From Pseudomonas sp. GM78 (GTDB lineage Bacteria; Pseudomonadota; Gammaproteobacteria; Pseudomonadales; Pseudomonadaceae): 64,000 nucleotides of DNA. The notes below the pieces were generated by a model that was not told where the DNA came from, made no database searches, and saw nothing but the letters and a program-made list of their open reading frames with translations. Shown piece by piece: positions 37,993 to 45,443 of this stretch (position 1 is the first letter of the stretch; each line of letters opens with the position of its first letter). The stretch is taken from assembly GCF_000282475.1 (NCBI RefSeq), contig NZ_AKJF01000198.1:140410-204409 (forward strand), read 5' to 3'. Position numbers and translations under genes: made by a program.

Positions 37993-38008
37993 CTGTATGC
38001 CCATACAG
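37993..38008. promoter_or_regulatory. LexA (SOS) box upstream of the radical-SAM gene
   Basis: CTGTATGCCCATACAG is a full CTG-N10-CAG palindrome matching the gammaproteobacterial LexA operator CTGTATATATATACAG at nearly every outer position. Confidence 0.85.
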
Positions 38009-38172
38009 TATACGTGAAAGACTCAAGTGACCAGTGCCGTTTGGCAGCTCTTCGGTCTGGTCTCGAAAGTCATTGAACGATACATATCGCGTCTGGTTGA
38101 AACGCTCCAGGCACCGGTATTGTTATGGCCGCTCCATGCATTGATTGGGGTATTAATTAAAAGGATTTAATT

Positions 38173-38478
38173 ATGTCTATGTTCAATCGTCGCGGTATTT
38201 TTTTACAAAAGCTTGGCCCAAGCGCCGTCAATCCAAAAGAAGTGCAAGTATCGATGCAGTTCGCATTGAAAGAAGAGACTTGGGATGCAAAAAATTTCGC
38301 GACGACCACCGCTTTGCTGGACTCCACCACTCTCATCGCCTCCTCAAATGATGGGGGACAATCAATCAAGATCCGTAACTTCAATAAAGATGTCGATGGT
38401 GATGGCGATGTTGACGCCGAGGACCTGCTGAAACTGCTGGCGCTGGCTAAAGCCTACGTCAGCATTTCCACGCCTTGA
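38173..38478 (+). CDS. Small protein with one dockerin-like Ca2+-binding loop
   Basis: A 101-residue protein that I do not recognise. It has a good ribosome-binding site (AAAGGATT before the ATG) and sits after an AT-rich leader. Residues about 73-90 read NKDVDGDGDVDAEDLLKLL, matching the dockerin/EF-hand loop pattern D-x-D-G-D-G-x-V-D-xx-D followed by a leucine helix; only one copy is present. There is no signal peptide or membrane helix. The N-terminal two thirds are Ser/Thr/Ala/Asp-rich without known motif. It stands alone between divergent and convergent neighbours, with a perfect hairpin directly after it. Confidence 0.62.
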   Translation: MSMFNRRGIFLQKLGPSAVNPKEVQVSMQFALKEETWDAKNFATTTALLDSTTLIASSNDGGQSIKIRNFNKDVDGDGDVDAEDLLKLLALAKAYVSISTP

Positions 38479-38492
38479 CTGAAACTCGATTA

Positions 38493-38519
38493 CCTCTCAC
38501 GGCGTTGCGCCGTGAGAGG
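38493..38519. terminator. Perfect hairpin between convergent genes
   Basis: CCTCTCACGGCG - TTG - CGCCGTGAGAGG, a 12-pair stem with a 3-base loop. There is no T-run on either side, so termination ability is uncertain. Confidence 0.5.
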
Positions 38520-38532
38520 TGTCGCTTCCTAC

Positions 38533-38820
38533 TCAGTGTTGTTCGTCAGGCTTTTTCTTCAGCTTCGGGTTCGGAAAAAACTGCACGGCCTGAACCTTGG
38601 TGTCCGCAGGCTTGAGTGCGGAAGTGTTGACCCGGGTGCCCAGTTCCTTGGGAACGGACAGGCCTTGTTCATTCAGCGTATCGGAGTAACCGCAGGCCAC
38701 GCACTCGCGGTGCGGTACGTCGTCTTCGCTCCACATCATCAACTTGTCCGGCTCGCTGCAGGCCGGGCAAACCGCGCCGGCGATAAAGCGTCGTTTGGTA
38801 ATCACGGGACTCTCACTCAT
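38533..38820 (-). CDS. YheV-type zinc-ribbon protein
   Basis: A 95-residue protein with two Cys pairs forming a zinc ribbon (CPAC at about 18 and CVAC at about 40) and a Lys/Pro-rich tail. It corresponds to the YheV family of putative zinc-ribbon proteins. It overlaps the prlC stop by 4 bases, so it is translationally coupled to prlC. The function is not known. Confidence 0.85.
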   Translation of the reverse strand: MSESPVITKRRFIAGAVCPACSEPDKLMMWSEDDVPHRECVACGYSDTLNEQGLSVPKELGTRVNTSALKPADTKVQAVQFFPNPKLKKKPDEQH

Positions 38821-40868
38821 GCTGCTGCGCCCTCACTCAGGCCGCTGTGGCGCAAGAGTGCGTCAATCGACGGCTCACGACCACGGAAGTCGACGAACAG
38901 CACCATCGGCTCTTGAGAACCGCCGCGCGCCAGGATCGCTTCTCGGAACGCCCGGCCGGTGTCAGCATTGAGCACACCTTCTTCCTCGAATTTGGAGAAA
39001 GCATCGGCCGAGAGCACTTCAGCCCATTTGTAGCTGTAGTAGCCCGCCGCGTAACCACCGGCAAAGATGTGCGCGAAGCTGTTAGGGAAACGATTGTAGG
39101 CCGGAGGACGCATCACCGACACCTCGTCACGCACGCCTTCAAGCACTTGCAGTACGCTGCGACCGTCACCGTGGGTGGCGTGCAGTTCGAAGTCGAACAG
39201 CGAGAACTCCAGTTGGCGGACCATCATCAGGCCGGACTGGAAGTTTTTCGCCGCGAGCATTTTCTGCAGCAGGTCCTGTGGCAGGGGTTCGCCGGTTTCA
39301 TAGTGACCGGAGATCAGCGCCAGCCCCTCGGGCTCCCAGCACCAGTTTTCCATGAATTGGCTCGGCAGCTCGACCGCGTCCCAGGCCACACCGTTGATGC
39401 CAGACACCCCGGCGTGCTCGACGCGGGTCAGCAGATGATGCAGGCCATGACCGAACTCGTGGAACAGGGTGGTGACTTCATCGTGGGTCAGCAGCGCAGG
39501 CTTGCCGCTGTCGGCTGGAGTGAAGTTGCACACCAGGTTGGCCACCGGGCTCTGCAGCACGCCCTCGGCGGTGCGGCGACGGTCACGGGCACCGTCCATC
39601 CAGGCGCCACCGCGTTTGTTGGCGCGGGCGTAAAGGTCGAAGAAGAAGCGGCCGACGTGCTGGCCGTTTTCCTTGATTTCGAACAGGCGCACATCCGGGT
39701 GCCAGGTGTCGAAGCCTTGCTGCTCGGCGATTTCGATGCCGTACAGGCGTTGCACGATGGCGAACAGGCCGCCCAGTACTTTATCGATCGGGAAGTAGGC
39801 ACGCAGGGCTTCCTGGGCAACGCTGTAACGCTGCTCGCGAAGTTTTTCGCCGTAGAAGCCGCTGTCCCAGCTTTGCAGGTCGGGGCAACCCTGCTCGGCG
39901 GCATAAGCCTTGAGCTGTTCCAGGTCCTGGGCGGCGAACGGTTTGCTGCGCTTGGCCAGGTCGCGCAGGAAGCTCAGCACCTGATCGCTGGATTCAGCCA
40001 TCTTGGTGGCCAGGCTCAACTCCGAGAAGCTTGCGAAGCCCAGGAGTTTCGCCAGTTCCTGACGCAGGTCGAGGATTTCCTGCATGACCGGGCCGTTGTC
40101 GTTCTGGCCGGCATTCGGGCCCTGGTCCGACGCGCGGGTGCAGTACGCCGCGTAGACTTCTTCGCGCAGGGCGCGGTCATGGGCGTAGGTCATCACCGCG
40201 TAGTAGCTCGGGAATTCCAGGGTGATCAGCCAGCCATCGAGGTCCTTGGCTTGCGCGGCGGCGGCCATTTGCGCCTTGGCCGAATCGGTCAGGCCGGCGA
40301 GGGCGGCTTCTTCGGTGATGTGCTTGGTCCAGGCCTGGGTAGCGTCCAGCAGTTGGTTGGAGAAGCGGCTGCCCAACTCCGACAATTTGCTCTGCACTTG
40401 GGCGTAGCGTTTCTGCTCGGCTTCCGGCAGGTCGATACCCGACAGACGGAAATCGCGCAGGGCGTGTTCCAGGATAGTTTTCTGCGCTACGTCGAAACCG
40501 GCGGCTTCCGGGCTGTTGGCCAGGGCTTCATAGGCCTGGAACAGTTCACGGTTCTGGCCCATTTCGGTGGAGTAGGCGCTCAGGGCCGGCAGGCAGGACT
40601 CGTAGGCTTCGCGCAGTTCGGCACTGTTGCACACGGCGTTCAAGTGGCTGACCGGACTCCACGCCGCACCCAGGCGGTCGTTGAGCTCGTCCATGGCCAG
40701 TACCAGCCCAGCCCAGGTCGGTTGTTTGCCCTGGGCCTTGAGGATCTCGATAATGGCGGCGCGGTTGTCAGCCAGGATCTGTTCAATGGCCGGTTGCACG
40801 TGCTCGGCACGGATCGCGGAGAACGGCGGCAGGTCATAGGACTGCAAAAGAGGGTTGTTCACGCTCAC
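38817..40868 (-). CDS. prlC: Oligopeptidase A (M3 metallopeptidase)
   Basis: Cytoplasmic zinc peptidase that degrades short peptides, including cleaved signal peptides. The active site is HEFGHGLHH (HExGH at about 465), with the third ligand Glu nearby in the WDAVELPSQFMENW segment. 683 residues, as usual for the family. The frame opens with GTG at 40877; GTG at 40868, preceded by AAGG, gives the usual MSVNNPLLQ and is preferred. Divergent from the gamma-carbonic anhydrase gene. Confidence 0.94.
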   Translation of the reverse strand: MSVNNPLLQSYDLPPFSAIRAEHVQPAIEQILADNRAAIIEILKAQGKQPTWAGLVLAMDELNDRLGAAWSPVSHLNAVCNSAELREAYESCLPALSAYSTEMGQNRELFQAYEALANSPEAAGFDVAQKTILEHALRDFRLSGIDLPEAEQKRYAQVQSKLSELGSRFSNQLLDATQAWTKHITEEAALAGLTDSAKAQMAAAAQAKDLDGWLITLEFPSYYAVMTYAHDRALREEVYAAYCTRASDQGPNAGQNDNGPVMQEILDLRQELAKLLGFASFSELSLATKMAESSDQVLSFLRDLAKRSKPFAAQDLEQLKAYAAEQGCPDLQSWDSGFYGEKLREQRYSVAQEALRAYFPIDKVLGGLFAIVQRLYGIEIAEQQGFDTWHPDVRLFEIKENGQHVGRFFFDLYARANKRGGAWMDGARDRRRTAEGVLQSPVANLVCNFTPADSGKPALLTHDEVTTLFHEFGHGLHHLLTRVEHAGVSGINGVAWDAVELPSQFMENWCWEPEGLALISGHYETGEPLPQDLLQKMLAAKNFQSGLMMVRQLEFSLFDFELHATHGDGRSVLQVLEGVRDEVSVMRPPAYNRFPNSFAHIFAGGYAAGYYSYKWAEVLSADAFSKFEEEGVLNADTGRAFREAILARGGSQEPMVLFVDFRGREPSIDALLRHSGLSEGAAA

Positions 40869-40957
40869 GGTTGGCACCTTGGCTGGAAGAAACGTACAGC
40901 CATCTTAATTACAATCGACACTCACCGCAGCTATCAGCGACAGAGAGAGAACCTATC

Positions 40958-41503
40958 GTGTCCCTTCGCAAGTACCAGAACCACACGCCGTTGCTCGGTA
41001 AAGGCGCTTTTGTCGACAGTTCGGCGGTGGTGATCGGCGATGTTGAAATCGGCGAAGACAGCTCGGTGTGGCCATTGACGGTGATCCGCGGCGACATGCA
41101 CCGCATCCGCATTGGCGCGCGCACCAGCGTGCAGGACGGCTGTGTGCTGCACATCACCCATGCCGGGCCTTTCAACCCCGACGGTTTCCCGTTGCTGATT
41201 GGCGATGACGTGACCATCGCCCACAAAGTCATGCTGCATGGCTGCACCGTCGGCAGCCGGGTGTTGATCGGCATGGGCAGCATCGTAATGGACGGCGCGG
41301 TGGTCGCCGACGATGTGATCATCGGCGCCGGTAGCCTGGTGCCACCGGGCAAACGCCTGGAAAGCGGGTTTCTATATGTGGGCAGCCCGGTGAAACAGAT
41401 CCGGCCACTGACCGACAAGGAACAAGCCTTTTTCACCTACAGCGCGGCGAACTACGTGAAGCTCAAGGATCTGCATCTTGCCGAAGGCTACGACCAGATC
41501 TGA
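40958..41503 (+). CDS. Gamma-carbonic-anhydrase-like protein (YrdA)
   Basis: A 181-residue left-handed beta-helix protein of hexapeptide repeats (DSSAVVIGDVEIGEDSSVW, IGARTSVQDG). Candidate Zn-ligand histidines are in HITHAG and IAHKVMLHGC. A GTG start at 40958 gives MSLRKYQNHTP; the frame before it overlaps the prlC promoter and is rejected. Many YrdA homologues lack measured carbonic anhydrase activity, so the enzyme role is uncertain. Followed by a HAD gene 28 bases on. Confidence 0.88.
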   Translation: MSLRKYQNHTPLLGKGAFVDSSAVVIGDVEIGEDSSVWPLTVIRGDMHRIRIGARTSVQDGCVLHITHAGPFNPDGFPLLIGDDVTIAHKVMLHGCTVGSRVLIGMGSIVMDGAVVADDVIIGAGSLVPPGKRLESGFLYVGSPVKQIRPLTDKEQAFFTYSAANYVKLKDLHLAEGYDQI

Positions 41504-41531
41504 AACATCTCGCTATCGCCCAGGAATTTTC

Positions 41532-42182
41532 ATGCATTACCAAACCGTTCTGTTCGACCTAGATGGCACCCTGACCGACCCGCGCGAAGGCATTACCCGT
41601 TCGATCCAGTTTGCCCTGGGCAAGTTGGGCATAGATGAGCCCGACCTGACCAAGCTCGAACACTTCATCGGCCCGCCCTTGTTGCAGGCCTTCATGCAGT
41701 TCTATGACTTTGACGAGGCCAGGGCCTGGGAGGCGGTGAACTTCTACCGGGAACGGTTCAAGGTCACCGGGTTGTACGAAAACCGGGTGTTCGACGGCGT
41801 CACGCCGCTGCTCGAAACCCTGGGTGGGCAAGGACGACAACTGTACATCGCGACCTCCAAACCCTGGGTCTTCGCCCGGGAAATCGCCCGCCATTTCGAC
41901 TTCGCCAAACACTTCAAGGTGATTTACGGCAGCGAACTGGACGGCACCCGCACCAATAAAGTCGAATTGATCGCCCACCTGATGGCCGAAGAGGGCCTCG
42001 ACCCGGCCAGCACCCTGATGATCGGCGACCGCAAGCACGACCTGATCGGTGCGCGCAGTAACGGGCTGGATGCGGCAGCGGTGGGTTATGGGTTTGGCAG
42101 TCGGGAGGAGTTGAGCGCTGAAGCACCGGCCTATCATTTTGAAACGTTGGACGAGATGCATCAGGCGTTTTTGCAGCGCTAG
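41532..42182 (+). CDS. HAD-IA hydrolase (phosphoglycolate-phosphatase-like)
   Basis: A 216-residue HAD phosphatase. Motif I is FDLDGTLTD near residue 7, motif II is IATSKP, and motifs III/IV are in TRTNKVEL and MIGDRKHD. A small helical cap at about 15-85 places it in subfamily IA. The substrate is not determinable; phosphoglycolate or pyrophosphate are possible by similarity. ATG at 41532 follows CAGGA. Probably co-transcribed with the YrdA-like gene. Confidence 0.87.
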   Translation: MHYQTVLFDLDGTLTDPREGITRSIQFALGKLGIDEPDLTKLEHFIGPPLLQAFMQFYDFDEARAWEAVNFYRERFKVTGLYENRVFDGVTPLLETLGGQGRQLYIATSKPWVFAREIARHFDFAKHFKVIYGSELDGTRTNKVELIAHLMAEEGLDPASTLMIGDRKHDLIGARSNGLDAAAVGYGFGSREELSAEAPAYHFETLDEMHQAFLQR

Positions 42183-42193
42183 TTAAAACGCCT

Positions 42194-42296
42194 TCGCGGG
42201 CAAGCCCGCTCCCACAGGGTTCTGCGTCGATCTCAATTTACAGGTCGACACAAATCACTGTGGGAGCGGCGGTGCGGCGACCCGACTTGCCCGCGA
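42194..42296. repeat. REPIN with an insertion in the second arm (class A)
   Basis: First arm at 42194-42216 (GCGGGCAAGCCCGCTCCC). The second arm at 42259-42296 is the inverse, interrupted by about 13 extra bases (GGTGCGGCGACCC). It lies between convergent genes. Confidence 0.8.
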
Positions 42297-42321
42297 AGAG
42301 GGCCTCACCGCCACCAAAGAT

Positions 42322-43398
42322 TTATGATCCAACCAAATCCTTCAGCGCCGCCTTGCGTTCACCAACAGGCAACGCACCCAACTTCTCGACCCGCGCATAA
42401 AACTTCACCCAATCCCCACCCTCCTGCCTGAACAACTCGGCAAACGCCGGCACCCATTGGTCATACAGGCCAAACGGCAGTAATCGCGCATTGTTCATCG
42501 GCGCATTGATCCACGCGTCGTAACGTTTATCCCCGGCCCATTGTTTATCACGCATCTGTCGGTATTCAGCGCGCAACTGTTCGAACGCCTCGGCTTTACG
42601 CTGGCGCATTTGCTCGGGCGGCAGCGGTAGGCTGTACAATTTTTCCAGCCGGGTGCGGGTGTCCAGAATCAGCTCAATGAATTGGTCCCGTTGTTGCGTC
42701 TTTGTCCCGCTTTCGGGTGGCAGGTTACGGTAAGCCCGCCACTGGCGAGTACCTTCCTGCTCGACGAAGGTGGCGAATGACTCGTTGAACTCAGTGTCAT
42801 CCTTCACATAAACGCGCTGATGTGCGAGTTCATGAAAGATCAGCGTGGCCAGGCGTTCATCGCCCCAGCCCATCATTGAGTTCATGATCGGATCGTTGAA
42901 CCAGCCCAGGGTCGAATAGGCTTCTACTCCACCAATGGACACGTCCATCCCTTGCAGGCGCTGCAACGCCGCCTCACCGCGAGCCGCGCTCTGGCTGTAA
43001 AAACCGCGATAAGCCACGCAACCGGCGATGGGGAAGCAATGGTTTTGTGGCTTCAGGGAAAATTCCGGTGTGACAAACACGTTCCAGACTACATAGGGAC
43101 GGCCAATGTCGGCATACAAGCGGTAACTCTGATTATCCGGTAAGTGCAGTTGCTGGCTGGCGAAGGTCCGGGCCTTTTGTGATTGGGCCAGGTGCGCGCG
43201 CAGTTTCTGATCGCGCTGCGGATCGGCAATCACCTGGGCAACGGGCTCCCGTGCCCGCAGCAATTGCAGCTGACCACTGGCCAACTGACTGTAGTAGCTG
43301 ACGCTGGAACAACCGTTGAGTAACAAAAACAACACGCCCGGAAACAAAATGCGTAAAACGCGATCAAGTAACCCAAGGCTTCGACGCGGCCTGATCAA
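42322..43398 (-). CDS. Aminopeptidase-family lipoprotein (DUF2265)
   Basis: A 358-residue predicted lipoprotein (lipobox LLNGC, Cys at about 30) with a zinc-peptidase motif HELAHQ at about residue 190 in IFHELAHQRVYVKDD, and a downstream Glu in FNESFATFVEQEG. This matches the putative aminopeptidase family PF10023. The start is a TTG at 43398 that gives a normal signal peptide; no ATG is available before the hydrophobic core. It is divergent from a pair of small lipoprotein genes. Activity is unproven. Confidence 0.85.
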   Translation of the reverse strand: MIRPRRSLGLLDRVLRILFPGVLFLLLNGCSSVSYYSQLASGQLQLLRAREPVAQVIADPQRDQKLRAHLAQSQKARTFASQQLHLPDNQSYRLYADIGRPYVVWNVFVTPEFSLKPQNHCFPIAGCVAYRGFYSQSAARGEAALQRLQGMDVSIGGVEAYSTLGWFNDPIMNSMMGWGDERLATLIFHELAHQRVYVKDDTEFNESFATFVEQEGTRQWRAYRNLPPESGTKTQQRDQFIELILDTRTRLEKLYSLPLPPEQMRQRKAEAFEQLRAEYRQMRDKQWAGDKRYDAWINAPMNNARLLPFGLYDQWVPAFAELFRQEGGDWVKFYARVEKLGALPVGERKAALKDLVGS

Positions 43399-43458
43399 AA
43401 TAAAAAAATCCCTGGAGAGTCTGCTCGCAAGACTATCCCGCTTGACTGGAGCTCCGCT

Positions 43459-43881
43459 ATGCGCAAGTTGATGCTGACGGGAGGCCTGCTGATGCTGGCC
43501 GGTTGTGCAGGATTCGGATTACCTCGCCATGATCCGACGCAAGCATGGATCGATCTGGAGTCACATCAGGAAGACACGGCCCTGCTGGCGCTGGAGGTGG
43601 ACAATAAAGCGGCCACCGACAAGCGCTATTTCGAGGTCCAACCCGGCAGCCATGAATTGACCGTTCGCTACCAGTTCCCGGTCCAGCCCACCAATATCGG
43701 CCCCGATGCGGAACCGCTGTGGCGAGACTGCCAGCTGAATGTGAAATTCAACGACTTCAACGCGGGCGAGCGCTATCAACTGCAGGCGGGGAATATCGGC
43801 TTTCGGCCATGGGCCAAGCTGTATGATCAACAGCGAAAAGTGATTGGCCAGGGCACACCGGCGGGCTGCCAACGGACCTGA
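43459..43881 (+). CDS. Small lipoprotein, first of a tandem paralogous pair
   Basis: 140 residues with lipobox LMLAGC (Cys at about 16). The mature part is a beta-rich domain with AWIDLES, RYFEVQPGSHELTVRY and a final Cys. It shares its layout with the next gene (the PGSHELTVR block is identical), pointing to an old duplication. PA0061/PA0062-type proteins are found at this location in pseudomonads. Function unknown. Confidence 0.85.
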   Translation: MRKLMLTGGLLMLAGCAGFGLPRHDPTQAWIDLESHQEDTALLALEVDNKAATDKRYFEVQPGSHELTVRYQFPVQPTNIGPDAEPLWRDCQLNVKFNDFNAGERYQLQAGNIGFRPWAKLYDQQRKVIGQGTPAGCQRT

Positions 43882-43921
43882 TCGGCGCTATTCTGAATAT
43901 CCCGACATTGGGATATTCATC

Positions 43922-44344
43922 ATGCGCAGGTTGATGCTGTTATTGGCCGCTAGTGCCCTGGCCGGCTGTTCGACGCCGATGCCGGCGGTCAATCCGAACA
44001 TGGCGTGGGTAGACTTCTCTACGCCATTCCCTAACGATAAATTGCTGATGGCCGAGCGATTGGATAACCAGCGATTGCGCGACGGGCGTTATTTTCAGGT
44101 CACACCCGGTAGCCACGAGCTTACGGTGCGCTTCGATTTTGAAGTGCCAGGCGGCGGGGGCTCGGACTTGTTCGGCGGTACCACGGAGCGGTTGTGCTAC
44201 ATGATCGTCAAATACGATCATTTCGAAGCCGGTCAGCGTTATTTGTTACAAGCTCGCTCCATGGCGTTTACCCCTGAAGCGCGGCTGTATAACGCCAAGC
44301 ATGAGATCGTTGCCGAAGCGGGCCAGATCAACTGCGTGCCGTAA
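43922..44344 (+). CDS. Small lipoprotein, second of a tandem paralogous pair
   Basis: 140 residues with lipobox LAGC (Cys at about 16), then AWVDFST, RYFQVTPGSHELTVRF and LLQARSMAFTPEARLYN, colinear with the preceding gene. ATG at 43922 is chosen because it starts the signal peptide; the longer frame overlaps the first gene. The 40-base gap implies one transcript. Function unknown. Confidence 0.85.
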   Translation: MRRLMLLLAASALAGCSTPMPAVNPNMAWVDFSTPFPNDKLLMAERLDNQRLRDGRYFQVTPGSHELTVRFDFEVPGGGGSDLFGGTTERLCYMIVKYDHFEAGQRYLLQARSMAFTPEARLYNAKHEIVAEAGQINCVP

Positions 44345-44350
44345 CTGCGG

Positions 44351-44584
44351 TCAGCGGTCATTCTTCTGGTAGATGATTTTTTTGGTGCCGCCATCGCACG
44401 AGCCAACGACCATGTTCTGATCGTGCACTTCGTCATTGGTAACGATTTCCAGGGTATAGGACGTCACCCCTGCAGCCTGAATCTTGGCTTCGATTTCGGC
44501 CTTGAGTTCTTCACAAGGTTTGGGTGCCGCCAGGGCCGAAGTGGCCAGGGCGCAACAGATGACCGCCAAGGCAAAACGTTTCAT
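44351..44584 (-). CDS. DUF1161 exported small protein (copy 1)
   Basis: A 77-residue protein with a signal peptide (about 1-18) and mature CEELKAEIEAKIQAAGVTSY...VGSCDGGTKKIIY, two Cys that may form a disulfide. Same family as the gene at 46538-46762. It converges with the lipoprotein pair, ending 6 bases from it. Function unknown. Confidence 0.85.
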   Translation of the reverse strand: MKRFALAVICCALATSALAAPKPCEELKAEIEAKIQAAGVTSYTLEIVTNDEVHDQNMVVGSCDGGTKKIIYQKNDR

Positions 44585-44682
44585 GGTTGAAGCTCCTTGA
44601 GGCAGCGCGCACAGGTCATGCGTTTTAGCTGCTGTCATTTATTCGACCACAATTTGACCCGGCAAATCTGTTTCAACTCAAA

Positions 44683-44755
44683 AAAGATCGCAGCCTTTGG
44701 CAGCTCCTACAGGATCAGCGTCAATCTGTAGGAGCTGTCGGAGGCTACGATCTTT
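44683..44755. repeat. Inverted repeat of a third dispersed family
   Basis: Arms AAAGATCGCAGCCT...CTCCTACAG (44683-44712) and its inverse (44726-44755) with four mismatches around a 13-base loop. The GATCGCAGCCT core is a common pseudomonad dispersed repeat, distinct from the REP classes above. Confidence 0.75.
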
Positions 44756-44771
44756 CCATTTCAATGCGAGT

Positions 44772-45203
44772 TCAGCTGAGCAAAGTCGCATCCAGGCTGA
44801 TTTTCGCATTCAGCACCTTGGATACCGGGCAGCCCTCTTTGGCCTTGTTGCTCAACTCATCGAACTGCGCCGGGCTCGCGCCAGGGATTTTTGCCTTGAG
44901 AATCAATTTCACGGCCGTGATCGCAAAACCACCTTCTACCTGGTCCAGGGTCACTTCGGCGTTGGTATCGATGCTGTCGGCCTTGAGGCCGGCGTCACCG
45001 AGAATCATGGAAAAGGCCATGGAGAAACAGCCCGCGTGGGCCGCACCGATCAACTCTTCCGGATTGGTGCCCTTGCCGCCTTCAAAGCGGGCCTTGAAGC
45101 CGTAGGGCGCGTCCCTGAGCACCCCGGTTTCGGTGGAAATCGAGCCGATGCCGGTTTTCAGATCACCTTCCCAGTGGGCGGATGCTTTCTTGGTGATAGC
45201 CAT
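44772..45203 (-). CDS. osmC: Peroxiredoxin OsmC
   Basis: Reduces organic hydroperoxides with a Cys pair. Catalytic cysteines are in HAGCFSMAFS (about 59) and KEGCPVSKVL (about 125). 143 residues, family length. It starts with ATG at 45203; the 310-residue open frame upstream is non-coding extension. A sigma-22 promoter is placed about 60 bases upstream, in line with AlgU control of osmC reported in P. aeruginosa. Confidence 0.95.
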   Translation of the reverse strand: MAITKKASAHWEGDLKTGIGSISTETGVLRDAPYGFKARFEGGKGTNPEELIGAAHAGCFSMAFSMILGDAGLKADSIDTNAEVTLDQVEGGFAITAVKLILKAKIPGASPAQFDELSNKAKEGCPVSKVLNAKISLDATLLS

Positions 45204-45263
45204 GCCTGTCTCCTCAAGATCCGGCGCGAAGGGTCGCGCCGTTGTGGTTTCGGTCGCTAGGGT

Positions 45264-45291
45264 TCTGAGGGTAGACCGGGGAGCAAAGTTC
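45264..45291 (-). promoter_or_regulatory. Candidate AlgU (sigma-22) promoter of osmC
   Basis: On the minus strand GAACTT (45291-45286), 17 bases, TCAGA (45268-45264): the -35 box is a perfect consensus match and the -10 has one mismatch. Predicted start near 45257 gives a leader of about 54 bases. Confidence 0.75.
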
Positions 45292-45389
45292 AGCGCATCT
45301 GATCGTTCGGCTTTTTTGCCGGTAAATTTCGCCGTGCTATTGAAACTCGGGTATATGCCCTCATTGCATGAAACACGCTTATGGATTCG

Positions 45390-45443
45390 GCAGGTTTTCG
45401 TTTGTAACAAAAAACCTGCGCCCTCAATTGGAGAAGCAGGTTT
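45390..45443 (+). promoter_or_regulatory. Possible alternating hairpin in the monooxygenase mRNA leader
   Basis: GCAGGTTTT (45390-45398) can pair with AAAACCTGC (45411-45419). The same middle arm can pair with GCAGGTTT at 45436-45443, which touches the start codon at 45444 and overlaps the ribosome-binding zone (GGAG at 45430-45433). Two mutually exclusive stems are therefore possible. Confidence 0.4.

Noticed and set aside
38847-41033. 728-codon plus-strand open frame
   Set aside because: It runs antisense to prlC and reads as the complement of a GC-rich gene; prlC has the HExGH site and family length.
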